A stretch of DNA of 64,000 bases from Hirsutella rhossiliensis (Eukaryota > Ascomycota > Sordariomycetes > Hypocreales > Ophiocordycipitaceae): positions 3,038,001 to 3,102,000 of the forward strand of contig NW_025408667.1 in NCBI RefSeq assembly GCF_020360975.1, written 5' to 3'. Numbering within the stretch: the first letter of the stretch is position 1; every line of letters starts with the position of its first letter. Of the stretch, positions 9,821-19,900 are shown one piece after another. Below the pieces are notes generated by a model. It was not told the origin of the DNA. It was given only the letters and a program-made list of their open reading frames with translations, and did no database searches. Both the position numbers and the translations under genes were made by a program.

Positions 9821-10801
9821 TTACTGTCGACGACGCGAGCCCGGGATAATTAGTCTAGCGTTCGCAGTGCTGACGGAAGACTTCGATTTTCTACTGGCGT
9901 GTCTGGTCAGCTTTGTCCGGGCCATCTCCGACTCGTTGCAAATGCAATTATTCTCGAGCAACGCTCCTAGAATGCCGTTTACGCATCTCATTGTAGCGTG
10001 ACAGATCGTCACCGTTTTCCCTCCGTCAAAGCCCTCCGACTGAGCAAAGTAGTAGCCTCTCTGATTGGCAAACAGTCGCAACGTCCCAGCATCTTGTCCA
10101 CGGTCAACTTCGAAATCGCAGTTATAATGTGTGTGACCAAATGCCCAAAACCTAACGCTTGGGCTCTTGAAGCATCCCTCCTCCGATAGGTCGGTAGAGA
10201 AGCCACTAGTGATGGGGCTGCCCGTGTGCCTCGGGTCGGCCGCGTCGGCATACCGCGTCGGACTCCAATGGGTCAAAATGACGATCTTGCTACCCGTCTG
10301 CTCTAGCTCCGCCACTTGCGAGTTCAGCCAAGCGAGGTCCCGCGCATGGGCATCATTATGGGCCTTGACGCCCCAGTTGTCAATCTAGAAGAAGTCGTTG
10401 AGGCCGAATCTGACGGCCATTTCGCTCTCAGGTGGGACTAGGGAAAATAGGCTGCAACCTAGAATGACGGTTTTCGTGTCTGGCAGGTGGTATGCACCAC
10501 GGTCTAACAATATAAACTCCCCAAGCGAGTTGTCGGTCCGGACCTGCTGCTCAAAGGCACGAAGGGCGTCGAGAGTAGTCGGCCAGTCTGAGTGATAGGC
10601 CTCGTGGTTTCCGGGGACAAACAGGACTAGGCAAAACTGCGCAAGCTGCTTGGTAAAGAACCCGAGGCATTCTTCCCTATGTGAGATAACGTTACCGATG
10701 TCGCCAAGTAGGGCTAGATACGGTGCTCTGGGCACGATATTGAAAAAGTCGTAGGCCTTGGGCACTTCTAGGTGTAAGTCCGATATGATTTGAACGGCCA
10801 T
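9821..10801 (-). pseudogene. Calcineurin-like metallophosphoesterase with one premature stop
   Basis: From ATG 10799-10801 the frame runs 326 codons to TAA at 9821, interrupted only by a TAG at 10385-10387 (codon 139). All family metal-binding motifs are present in order: SDLHLE (residues 7-12), GDIGN (33-37), GNHE (64-67), ILTHWSPT and GHTHYN. After the stop the same frame continues with IDNWGVKAHNDAHARDLAWL. A Gln (CAG) at this position would restore the frame, so the lesion looks like a single C-to-T change in a CA dinucleotide, the RIP-preferred context. The last 30-odd codons after KTVTI may be read-through past the ancestral stop. The family hydrolyses phosphoesters with two bound metals; the substrate is unknown. 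It may have died very recently. Readthrough or a sequencing error is the alternative. Confidence 0.85.
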
Positions 10802-11403
10802 GTTATCAATATTCAAGAAGGCGAGCTTGTTTGGGTCTTGTGGGCCGATCTTGGGTTGTGAAAACTGAAAAGCATCGCATGCGGATTAAGTCTGTTGGGG
10901 GCGTCAGGTCTAGGAGATTTATAGTCACACGGCGAGGCACGTGATTCCCCCTACTTTGGGGACGGGACTCTAATGCCCTGATAGAGTGAAAGGAGCCATA
11001 TATGCATGTAAATAATACTTGCGTCCTTTCCGTGTCTGTTGTGTGCGAATAGCAATGCTCATAAAATAAAGCAACAGGGATGCGCCGCGTCCCCTAGATA
11101 AGGGCCCGGTCGCTTTTTGTCACAGTGATGAACGGCCTCTGTGGCAACCACCACCTTCAATATGGCACAAGATCAGTCAGAACGATAATTAGCTGGGTAA
11201 CTACTGTTTGGTACCGGTAGCTCCTTGGGGGCCGGTACCCGGGACCTGGCGGCTTCGTTCGGCGACCGGCGCTATGGGGCACGTCGAAGCCGTGGGGGAA
11301 TTATCCCGGGTTCTCCGGAGCACAATACCCAAGCGCAGAAGCCCAATACAGCGGGTACGCAAGTGAAATGAAGTCAAGCTCATCAAAGTTACACTCGGGC
11401 GGC
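10802..11403. other. Intergenic between the phosphoesterase 5' end and xanA 3' end
   Basis: No gene supported. It would hold the promoter of the phosphoesterase (left) and the 3' region of the dioxygenase (right). Confidence 0.5.
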
Positions 11404-12669
11404 CTAGATAAACTCAGGGCCCTCGGGCAAAGCGCTACCGGCAATATTGCACTGCCTGAATAGTCGGATCTCATCCTCGGCGAAAGCGCCAACCACAGAG
11501 TGAAGGACGCCTCTATTGTGGAAAATGACAAGATCGCCCTCCTGCCAATCGTGCGCATAAACCATGGCCGGTGCGATGCCTGGCCTCTGAAGCCGGTACA
11601 CAAGCTCTCGGACCGTCTTCAAGTCATCCATGATCGTCCCGTCGGCAAGGTGCAGACGTCGAACAGCGGACGGGTGAATCTGCAGTGCTAGGCGACCTGT
11701 GACAGGGTTTTTCCAGCACATGGGCAGGATCTGAACCGCCGAAGGGTCGATTGGAGGGAGCTCTGACTCGGAGAGTTCTTTGCCCTCAGAGACCATGCCG
11801 AGGCCTGTCGGGCGAGATTTGGCGGGAGACATCCATATGTAAGGATGGGCCGCATACTCAACCTTGGTTCCGCGAGCGAATTCTTTGTCTTGCGGGGATA
11901 GGATGTCGTACATGGTCTCCCCATTGACAAAGGCCGTGGTCCCTAAAGGGACCGTCAATTCGTCGCCAGTGCCGTCATCATATCTCAGCGTCTGCGCCCG
12001 CGTGGAAGGGAGCTTGACAGCGAGAAGAGTGGTTGCGACAGGGGGGGCAAGATGATACAGCGCAGCGTCGATATGCCATCGGTAGAACCTTGTGTAGCTG
12101 AGATCATCCGCTTCGGGAATGACGGTCTGGTGAAATGTTCTGTGGTGCGGGTGCCGGAGCCTGATGTTCTCAAGGCCCTCGTAGGAGGGAATGAAGCCGT
12201 TGCCAATGACCTGGACTTGAGGCTGAAATGGGATAGTCTTCAGGTCCGGGTGAAGGATAGAGCGCTTGGTGTCGGGGGTCTTGTCATGACCATATAAAGC
12301 CCGAGCCTCGGGGTCGAAGCGCTGGGTGAGCTCATACTGAGTCTTGGGAGAGACGTGAGATTGGTGCCTAAGGATGAGTACTTGGTGGGTGAAGAGAGCT
12401 TTGCGGAGAAGGGCGAAGTCGGCATCTAGAATGATGTTATTAGACGAAACGCTGCTGAATTGAGTGAGCAAAGAATCTTACCGAGGAGGTTACCGATTTC
12501 ACGGGTATTCTCCCATATTCACGCATCATCACAATCTTTCGTGTGGCCTTGCCGGGTATGATGGCTTACCAGAGAGGTGCTCGACGTCGATGCCGGTGAC
12601 GAGGGCGCCCAAATCCACATCCGAGCCGCCATGAGAGGCGAGGGGTTTGACGTTTACCTTGGAAGCCAT
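11404..12669 (-). CDS. xanA: Alpha-ketoglutarate-dependent xanthine dioxygenase (XanA), TauD/TfdA family
   Basis: XanA hydroxylates xanthine to uric acid using 2-oxoglutarate, O2 and Fe(II), a fungal alternative to xanthine dehydrogenase in purine use as a nitrogen source. Two exons: 12570-12669 (MASKVNVKPLASHGG, ending GIDVEHLS) and 11404-12425, joined by removing a 144-bp phase-1 intron (GTAAGC donor, TTCTAG acceptor) to give EHLSDADFALLRKALFTHQV. The product is 373 residues, the usual family length. The iron ligands are visible: WHID (His151, Asp153) and NRGVLHSVVG (His342). These lie two residues from the positions I recall for the Aspergillus nidulans enzyme (149/151/340). Other family blocks are YGHDKTPDTKRSILHPDLKT, CWKNPVTGRLALQIHPSAVR and EIRLFRQCN. 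No disabling lesion was seen. It is divergent from the oxidoreductase at 13284; GATA-type motifs lie in the shared upstream region. Confidence 0.95.
12426..12569 (-). other. Intron of xanA
   Basis: Donor GTAAGC follows CTCTCTG, and acceptor TTCTAG precedes ATGCCGAC. Splicing restores the conserved EHLSDADF junction. At 144 bp it is longer than the usual 50-70 bp, so an extra internal exon cannot be wholly excluded. Confidence 0.85.
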
Positions 12670-13283
12670 TGTGGTGGGATAGATGTGCGTATTGTAGTCT
12701 ATGCGGTGAAGGGGTTCCTCGAAGCTTGGGATGAAATTGCTGCTCAGAGCTGGGAAGTGGAAACGCCGCTCCTTTTCAACCCCGGAAATCACGAGGCGGG
12801 GTCATTTTAGTCGCTCCTGCCCCACACCATGTCTTGGGACCGGGCTGTCTCACCGGGCGGACTGCTGCATGTTTTGGTATCAGTACAAGCGCTGCGGCAG
12901 AGGCGGAGGAGGAGCATCAAGGCATCCGAGTCGCATCGATAGGCGCCCCTCCCGCCCGGTCTTTATGCTGCAGCTTTATCAGCCGACCGGGCTCGTGCTT
13001 ATCGTTAGAACCGAGCCGCCGATTCCGAAGTAGCGTTACTATCAAGGTGCGGCCCGCATTCGAGATACCGTACAGACCGAGTCTGCCTGCCTATCTTTTT
13101 CAGGAAGAGTATCCGTAAATTATTACATACATAGTTATGGCGAGATAAGGGAAGGCTACCTACGACGAAACAGTGGGCTCCGAAACCGGCTAGGCTACCC
13201 TTGTAAAATTTATCTCGCTGCCTCAACCGTCGAGGTTTTTAATCAGATTTACTCAACAGACCGTGTCTGACTTGCGCCGAGCG
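12670..13283. promoter_or_regulatory. Divergent promoter region with GATA-type motifs
   Basis: The 614 bp between the start codons of xanA (minus) and the oxidoreductase (plus) contain several HGATAR-like sites: TTATCAG at 12976, TTATCG at 12999, GAGATAAG at about 13142 and TTTATCTC at about 13209. In Aspergillus, purine-use genes are activated by the GATA factor AreA and by UaY (TCGG-N6-CCGA). I found no clear UaY-type site. GATA motifs are short and expected by chance, so the regulatory inference is weak. Confidence 0.3.
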
Positions 13284-14560
13284 ATGCTCCGTACCGCCGT
13301 CGACTCTGTTGTCGTTGGAGGTGGTCCATCGGGCCTCGCCGTCCTCGGCCACCTCCTCGAGCGCGGTGCCTCCAAGCACCTCTGGATCGATCCTCTCTTT
13401 CGCGCTGGCCGCGTCAACGCTTGCTACCGCCAAGTCCCCAGCAACACCAAGGTTGAATTGTTTGTCAAGTTTGCTACCGCTCTCGCGCCATTCCGACGCA
13501 TTGTCGAAAACGCACCGGTGCCTAATGCCTTCACAACGCTGAACAATCTGCCTCAGGATCAAGGCTGCGTGCTGGGCAAGGCTGCAGACTTATGCTTAAT
13601 GCTTACAAACGGCTTGAGGGTCCGCGATGACGTGCACAGCCATCAGGGGCGAGTAACCTCTGCCAATCTCGACAAGGTTTGCCTCCTGTTGTTGTAAATG
13701 TATTACCAGGAGAACAGTAAGCTAACCGAGGCGCACTGTCCGGCTAGTGCTCCAATCTCTGGACCGTCACATTGGACGGCAAGGAGAGTATAGTAACCCG
13801 ACGCCTGATATTGTGCACAGGGTCGAGCCCCGTCGAGCCTCTCTGGCCCGTTTTATCCTCATACTCTCCTGGCATATCAGGTATCCATCTAGACACGGCC
13901 CTGAACCTACAGCTTTTATCCAGAACTTTACCTCAAGGAATCCAGACAACAATTGCTGTCGTCGGGGCGTCCCACTCTGCCATACTTGTCCTCATGAATC
14001 TTTTCCTTCTCGCCTCAACTACACACCCGAACCTGCGTGTCAAGTGGTTTACTCGACAGAAGACTCTAAGCTACGCTGAATACAAAAATGGCTGGATTCT
14101 CCGCGACAACACGGGCCTCAAAGGCCGAGCTGCGGAATGGGCGCACCAGAACCTCGATGACGATGTTTTCATCTCCAGCCCGGTTAGTAAGGTTATCACC
14201 AGGTTCTGGACACCAGCAACCGAGGAAGAGCCTGTTTACCGTGCCGAATTGCCGAGCTGCACGCATGTCGTACAAGCTGTTGGATATCAACGAGATCCAC
14301 TACCCAGGCTTACAGCAACCGGCAAGAAAGAACCCCTTAATCTGGAGCATGATGGGTTGACAGGACGGTTTTTCAGCGCGGAAAAGGGATCGCAGTATGT
14401 GCCGGGGTTGTTTGGGGCAGGAATCGCGTTCCCTGAGCGAGTTACCGACCCACTTGGTAACAAAGAGTATGCAGTTGGCTTTTGGAAGTTTATGGGATTT
14501 TGCGATAGAGTGGTTCCCTTATGGATCGACTCGACTGAAAAGCTATATGAGACTGCTTGA
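13284..14560 (+). CDS. FAD/NAD(P)-binding oxidoreductase, fungal monooxygenase-like
   Basis: Two exons, 13284-13676 and 13748-14560, encode 401 residues. The start is ATG 13284, close before the first Rossmann strand VVVGGGPSGLAVLGHLLERG (GGGPSG at residues 12-17) that binds FAD. The 71-bp phase-0 intron starts GTTTGC, carries a CTAAC branch site at 13722 and ends CTAG at 13747. Exon 2 has ILCTGSSPVEP, a second nucleotide-binding motif IAVVGASHSAI (about residues 200-210) expected for NADPH, VQAVGYQRDP, and a terminal LFGAGIAFPE block. This architecture resembles N-hydroxylating and Baeyer-Villiger-type flavoproteins, and in fungi the family is usually labelled FAD-dependent pyridine nucleotide-disulfide oxidoreductase. 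The substrate is unknown. It is the last intact gene before the RIP-mutated block, whose first LTR relic begins only about 440 bp away. Confidence 0.9.
13677..13747 (+). other. Intron of the FAD oxidoreductase
   Basis: 71 bp, GTTTGC donor, CTAAC branch motif at 13722-13726, CTAG acceptor. Frames on the two sides differ and are reconciled by removing it. Confidence 0.85.
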
Positions 14561-14998
14561 CGCGGCTATAGAATACAATATATCAAGTCCTAAAAGAAAT
14601 AAAGAGATATATAAACCACTGTAGAAAGCCTTTGCTAGCAAATTTGGTCTTAAACTTGTAAGCTTTGTTCTGTAGGCGAGCGGGGGAGACGTGAGCGACT
14701 CTTAATTACGAAAACTTAGAGGCATAGACTCCTAGAAGACAAGAATCGTTAGGGAGATGCGCGCCGCGGAGTCATGTCCCTAGAGCGGCGAGTAATAGTG
14801 CTGCCGGTGGCCCAGAGCTGGGGAGTTAACCGATGCATCTGTCTAAGCTGGAGGGAAAATCGTCGCCCCTTCTATTTTGCAGACATAATCTTTAGTAAGA
14901 TGCTAAATAACAATTCTACTTATACGGTCGCTAACACGGGCGAGGGCGCCTCACCCGATAGGGGTGCTGCTAAACCCGGCGTTATAATAGTGTATTCT
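14561..14998. other. Intergenic boundary zone
   Basis: No gene supported. Base composition drifts toward AT and ends at the first LTR fragment of the A family. Confidence 0.5.
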
Positions 14999-15220
14999 TA
15001 TCGCGAAGCGTGGCCTGATTTCGCAGTTCTCGAAGATATCCCTAGGCAAGAGGGATCTAAGAAGCTAAAAATAACCGGTATAGAAAAAGGAAGAAGGAGC
15101 TAAAAAGAGGTATAGAAAGGAGGGTAGGGGAGAGAGGGGAAGCAGAAGTAGTAATAGCTTCTTATAGAAGTAGCGAGAGATAAGATAGGTTTACTAGTAA
15201 TAGCTAGAAAAGAAGGGAAA
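14999..15220 (+). repeat. Truncated LTR of the element-A family
   Basis: Starts TATCGCGAAG (ancestral TGTCGCGAAG) and follows the A LTR, read in the opposite orientation to the copies at 51451 and 63290, for about 220 bp before breaking off in the GGGGAAAA stretch. Differences are mostly C-to-T and G-to-A. Confidence 0.85.
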
Positions 15221-15223
15221 AGT

Positions 15224-16469
15224 TATCGCGAAGCGTGGCCTGATTTCGCATTCTCGGAGATATCCCTTAGTAAGAAGGAACCTAGGAAGCTAAAAAACAC
15301 CTAGTATAGAAGAAGGAAGAAGGAGCTAAAAGGAGGTATAGAGAAGAGGGTAGGGGTAACGTCAGCCACCTAGCTTACAGCATACCCCCCTTCTAGCACC
15401 CTTTCTTACTAAAACGCAAGCTTTAAAACACTAAATAATAAATATAAGAAAAATAGTTATGCCTAGTAGCTCCTAGAATACTATTAGTAAAATAGCTTAA
15501 GTTAGTATTAAAATTTACTTTTTATATATATTATATCTAATTATACTTATATAAAAGCTTAAAGCTAACTTAAGTATTTTATTAGTACTTTCTACTACTT
15601 TACCTAGTAAGCCTTAACACTTTAAAAAGTATTAAATTAATATTAAAAAAACTTTAATAAAGTAAGCTAAGCAGTAAATAAGCTTTTTTATAGGATATAC
15701 TACTAATAAAGTAGTTAAAGACTTATAACTAGCTTTTTCTCTTAAGTTATTAAGCAATAAACTTTTCTCCTTATTAAAAAGATATTTAAGAATATCCTAT
15801 TATCTTTCTATTTAATAGATAAAATAGTAAATAGAAAGTACTTTTAAGTACTAAAAGCTATATAAAGATAAATAGTACTATATAAATTTTTTAAACTATT
15901 TATTTAGTATTTTATTTTTACTATAGGAAAACTAAAAAGTAATATAACTTATTTATTATTAGAAAAAGAAAAACTTATAGTACTTTATAAGTCTATTATA
16001 GCTTAGCTCTTTAGCTATAAAGTTTTAGTCTTTCTACCTATTTTAATAAATTAGTTATAGATTTATAAAAAACCCGACTTTTAGTAGGAAAAGGGTACTA
16101 GAAAGGGGGTATGCTATAAGCTAGGTAGCTAACGTAAAGCGGGGAAGTAGAAGTAGCGATAGCTTCTTATAGAGGTAGTAAGATATAAGACGGATATACT
16201 AGCAACGGCTAGAATAAAGGGGAAAAACCGGTAAAAAGCTCGATAGTTAAGAGGATATTAGTAGCTTCTTTAAGTAAGATCTTCTTTATAAATTAATTAC
16301 TAGAGGGATATAAAGAGGGGCGTTAGATAAAGGAAAGAAAGATAATAAAAGCAATATAATAATTATTCCCTTACTATACTTCTTGCCTTTATAAGAATTA
16401 AATAACTTTACTTTGCCTATATTACCTTTATATATTTTATATATACTTCTTATATCTCTTTTTATAAGA
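15224..16469 (+). repeat. Solo LTR of the element-A family, RIP-mutated, split by a TIR element
   Basis: TATCGCGAAGCGTGGCCTGA at the start and TATAAGA (ancestral CGCGAGA) at the end match the ends of the A LTR. The left part covers 15224-15356 and the right part resumes at about 16138 (GCGGGGAAGTAGAAGTAGCG). No matching direct repeat was found at its two ends, and no internal retrotransposon sequence adjoins it. Confidence 0.85.
15360..16134. mobile_element. 775-bp terminal-inverted-repeat DNA element inserted in the LTR
   Basis: Left end CGTCAGCCACCTAGCTTACA and right end (reverse complement) CGTTAGCTACCTAGCTTATA begin inverted repeats of roughly 50 bp. Their differences are C/T, as RIP would leave. 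TAA flanks both ends (15357-15359 and 16135-16137), a possible 3-bp (or TA) target duplication. No transposase frame is evident, so it is probably a non-autonomous derivative. Confidence 0.75.
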
Positions 16470-19400
16470 ATAACTATAATAATATTAAGATCGCGGATTT
16501 ATAGTAATAGCTTCTTAAAGGTAGTAATTAATATAAAAACTACTATTAAGGGGGGGGGTCTTTATAAATAGCTTCTTAAGCTATTATTATATTAAAATAT
16601 TAAACTTTTTAAGCTTTAACTTAACTTAGAGGCATTAAAGAATTATATTAGTATAAGGTAACTTAAATTACCTTATAAATCGCTTATTATAAGGCTATAA
16701 TATCTATAGCTCTTATATTAATAAAGGTATCGCGGCCTTAATAAGCTTATATTATTTAGTAATAATATTAGCCGCTTTATATATTACTATAATATTAAGG
16801 TCCTTAGGCTAAGATAACTAGCTAAGGAAAAAAACGCTTTTATTATATTCTTTACTAAGTAGCTATTTATATATATAATATCTTACTATTTTAATTATTT
16901 AAATAAAGCTATAAGAGATTAAATATACTTATAAGTAAATATAACTTTATATCTTTATAAGTAGTCTTAACTAAGCGCTTTACTTATTACTTAAAGTTAT
17001 AATACTAGCTAATATAATATTACGCTTATTACTCTTACTATAGTATATACTTATTAAAGATATAAGTTATAATATAGCCTTAGTATTAACTAAAGATTTT
17101 ATTAAGCTACTTTTATACCTTAAAGAAATTTACCTTATTTTCTTTATAGATAACGCGCTTTTAAGTAAAAAGTATACCTTTATAGCTATATTTAACTTCC
17201 TTATTTAAGTTAAGGTTTAATATAGCTATAATAGTATCTTTTTATTTAATAGCTTTATATTTAATAGCTTTTAAAGTAAGGATAACCTTTACTTTTAAAG
17301 GGATATTTATATTAATAGGGGTTTTATAACTATTACTAATATACTAAGTCTCTTTAATATAGCTAGACTTAATCCTAAATATTACTATTAATATAAAATA
17401 AATATATCTATTACTATATAAAAGGGAAAACCCTAAGAACGGCGTTTTTTAATATTACTTCCTTATTTATAATAGCTATAATAAGCTCTATTACTCCTAT
17501 CTTTATATAAAGATTATTAAAGGATTTATAAAGCTATTAATATCCTTTTTCTTTCTTTATATTAATATAGAAAGGTATACGTAATAGGCGTAGGATTAGG
17601 TAATTACTAGTATAAGTAGAAAGAGCGGTTAAAGAAGTATAGGGTAGGATTTCGTTTAGAATTTATTATAAGTATATAAGGGGCTAAAATATATTAAAGG
17701 AATAGTATTATAAAGGATACTTATAAACTTACTTATTTTTCCTACTACTCCTAAGGGAATCCTTTATCCTTTATAGACTATTACTTATTAATATTAGCTA
17801 CTTAGCTTATAGTATACCCTCCTTTTAGTACCCTTCTTATAGTAAAGAGGGTATATTTTAATAGTAATTAAAGCTATATTTTAATATCGCGATAGATTAA
17901 TTTAGTGTTTTCTAGCTATTTAAGCTACTAGCTATTATATAGAGCTTTAAAATCTAAGTTTTACTTAGCTATTATAATAGTAGTAGTATACTAAGGGTTA
18001 AATATAAAGGTTATAAAAGGGATAATTTATATTAAGGAGGACTATTATAGCGCTACTCTTATATATAGCGCTTTAAAGGTCCAGACTATCTTATATCTAT
18101 ATCCTTAGTAAGGGCTATAATATATTCCTTACTATAGCTAATATAAGTAGTATAGGGCTAGTCCTTATAGCGCTCTTTTTATATTAAATTACCTACCTTT
18201 AAGAAAAAACTATTATCTATAGTAGCGTATTAATCTAATTCCTATAAGTATTAGTTAAATAATCTTTTATTTATCTTATAAGCTCTTTACTTATAAGTCG
18301 ATTTCTTTAAAATCTTATATAAAAGAAAGGCGTGTCTCTTTATAAAATAGTTAGTAAAGGGCCGGTAGTATATTCGTTTCTTTAAAGTCTATATATAGCT
18401 CTTAAGGGCTCTTATTAGTCGAGCTACTTAAAGCGGGCTTTAATAGCGGCTAGGCGTTTTAAGTAGTAACTAGCGGCTTCCTTAAGCGCTATAGCGTCGT
18501 TAGTTATAAGCGGTAGGCTCTATAGTTTTCCTAGTAAATGGATAACTAGCTATATAGCTAGGTTAATAGGCGTTACTAAGGGCGTTTTAAGGGGCGTAGC
18601 TAAGAGCGCCTTTTTTTAAGCGGGTACTAAGAGCGCTAAAAGGGGAGCCTTAGTAGCCTTAGTTAAGCGGTCTTATTTATATTAAGAATCCTTTATAAGC
18701 TAGTAAGATAATTTTAGCTCCTTAACCTAGGTATTATAGGAAGCTCTTTATCTTTTTTAGTAAATTAAGTACCTCTTAATTAGTTATCTTTACCTTTTAA
18801 TAGTAAAGTCCTTAGCCTTAATAATATATTTTAATTTATAAAATCTATTATTATCTCTTAGTTTAGCTACTTTATTATTTACTAAGACTAAGCTTAGTTC
18901 TTTTTTTTTAAAGTACTTAAGGTATACTAAGTAAAGGTATTATACTAAGATTACTAGGTAGTTTAATAGGTAAGATCGTACCCTTATAGATATTAGCCCG
19001 TTAAAGGGATAAGACCCTTAGAACTCCCTATCTAACTTCCTTTTAAGTATACTTAAAGGCTTTATAAAGACCTTAATTATCTAATTAAGTATCTTTCTTA
19101 ATTATAGTTAATTCGAATTTTTATTTTTCCCCTTTAAAGTAAAGGCCGCTAGTTACGTAACTCTAGTAGAGATAAAGAGGTATAGAGTAAAGAAATCTCT
19201 AAGACTTATATTAATAACCTAAGACCCTTAGAGCTATATATAGGAATAAGAATTAGATAATTATATAGTTAATTACTCTACTAATCCTTAGCTATATACT
19301 ACGCGTACTTTAAGTATATACCCTTATCCTTATTAAAACTAGTCTCTAGGGCGTAAACTTATTATTCCGTTCTATTTATATAGCGACGAGTAGCTTTATA

Positions 19401-19900
19401 AAGCCGAGAATACTTAGAGAACGACGGTACTATTTAAAAAAAAAATCTAGGGATTTAATAATTAAAGTAGTAACTACCTTAATAGCAAAAGTTAAGGACT
19501 TAATAAAGCGATAGGCTTACTAAGAAATAAATAATTAGATAATACCTTTACTAGTAATAAAGGAAAAGTAATAAGCTAATACTATAAAATACTAAGCTCT
19601 TATTATTAGCCCTATAACCCTTAATACTAGCGACTTAGTTAAGAAACTATAATCCTTATATAATACTTTAAAAATATAAATAATAATAATAGCGTAATCT
19701 AAACTATTATAGAACCCTACTAAGACCTCTTACTTATATATATACTAATAATACTAATATAGGTACTAATAAGGGATACCTTAATAACCTTAACCTTAGC
19801 TCTCCTCTATATAGTAGCTTATAGAGAACGCTTACCTCCCTTTAATAAATAAGAAAGTAAGTAATAAGATAGTTATAATAAGATATCCTTTAACTCCGAA
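16470..19900. other. RIP-saturated AT-rich DNA, unresolved transposon remains
   Basis: Almost no CA or TG dinucleotides; no ATG-initiated frame. A second copy of the TIR described above lies at about 17794-17845 with no partner found. A CG-richer patch at 18360-18660 looks coding on the minus strand if TAG/TAA are read as mutated Gln/Trp, but I cannot assign it. A stretch at 17100-17780 also reads coherently on the plus strand without a recognisable family. Confidence 0.6.
17794..17845 (+). repeat. Isolated terminal inverted repeat of the 15360-16134 element family
   Basis: The stretch ATTAGCTACTTAGCTTATAG and the following CTCCTTTTAGTACCC match the left TIR at 15360, with C-to-T changes. 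Confidence 0.65.

Noticed and set aside
12670..13283. UaY-type site (TCGG-N6-CCGA) in the xanA promoter
   Set aside because: Searched by eye for the palindrome; only partial CCGA and TCGG words, not in the right spacing.
14774..15103. Plus-strand frame of 109 codons before the AT-rich block
   Set aside because: Its second half is LTR sequence of the A family, and the first half has no recognisable feature.
16545..16562. G9 run in AT-rich DNA
   Set aside because: A short homopolymer without partner; no structure around it beyond polypurine-tract-like composition.
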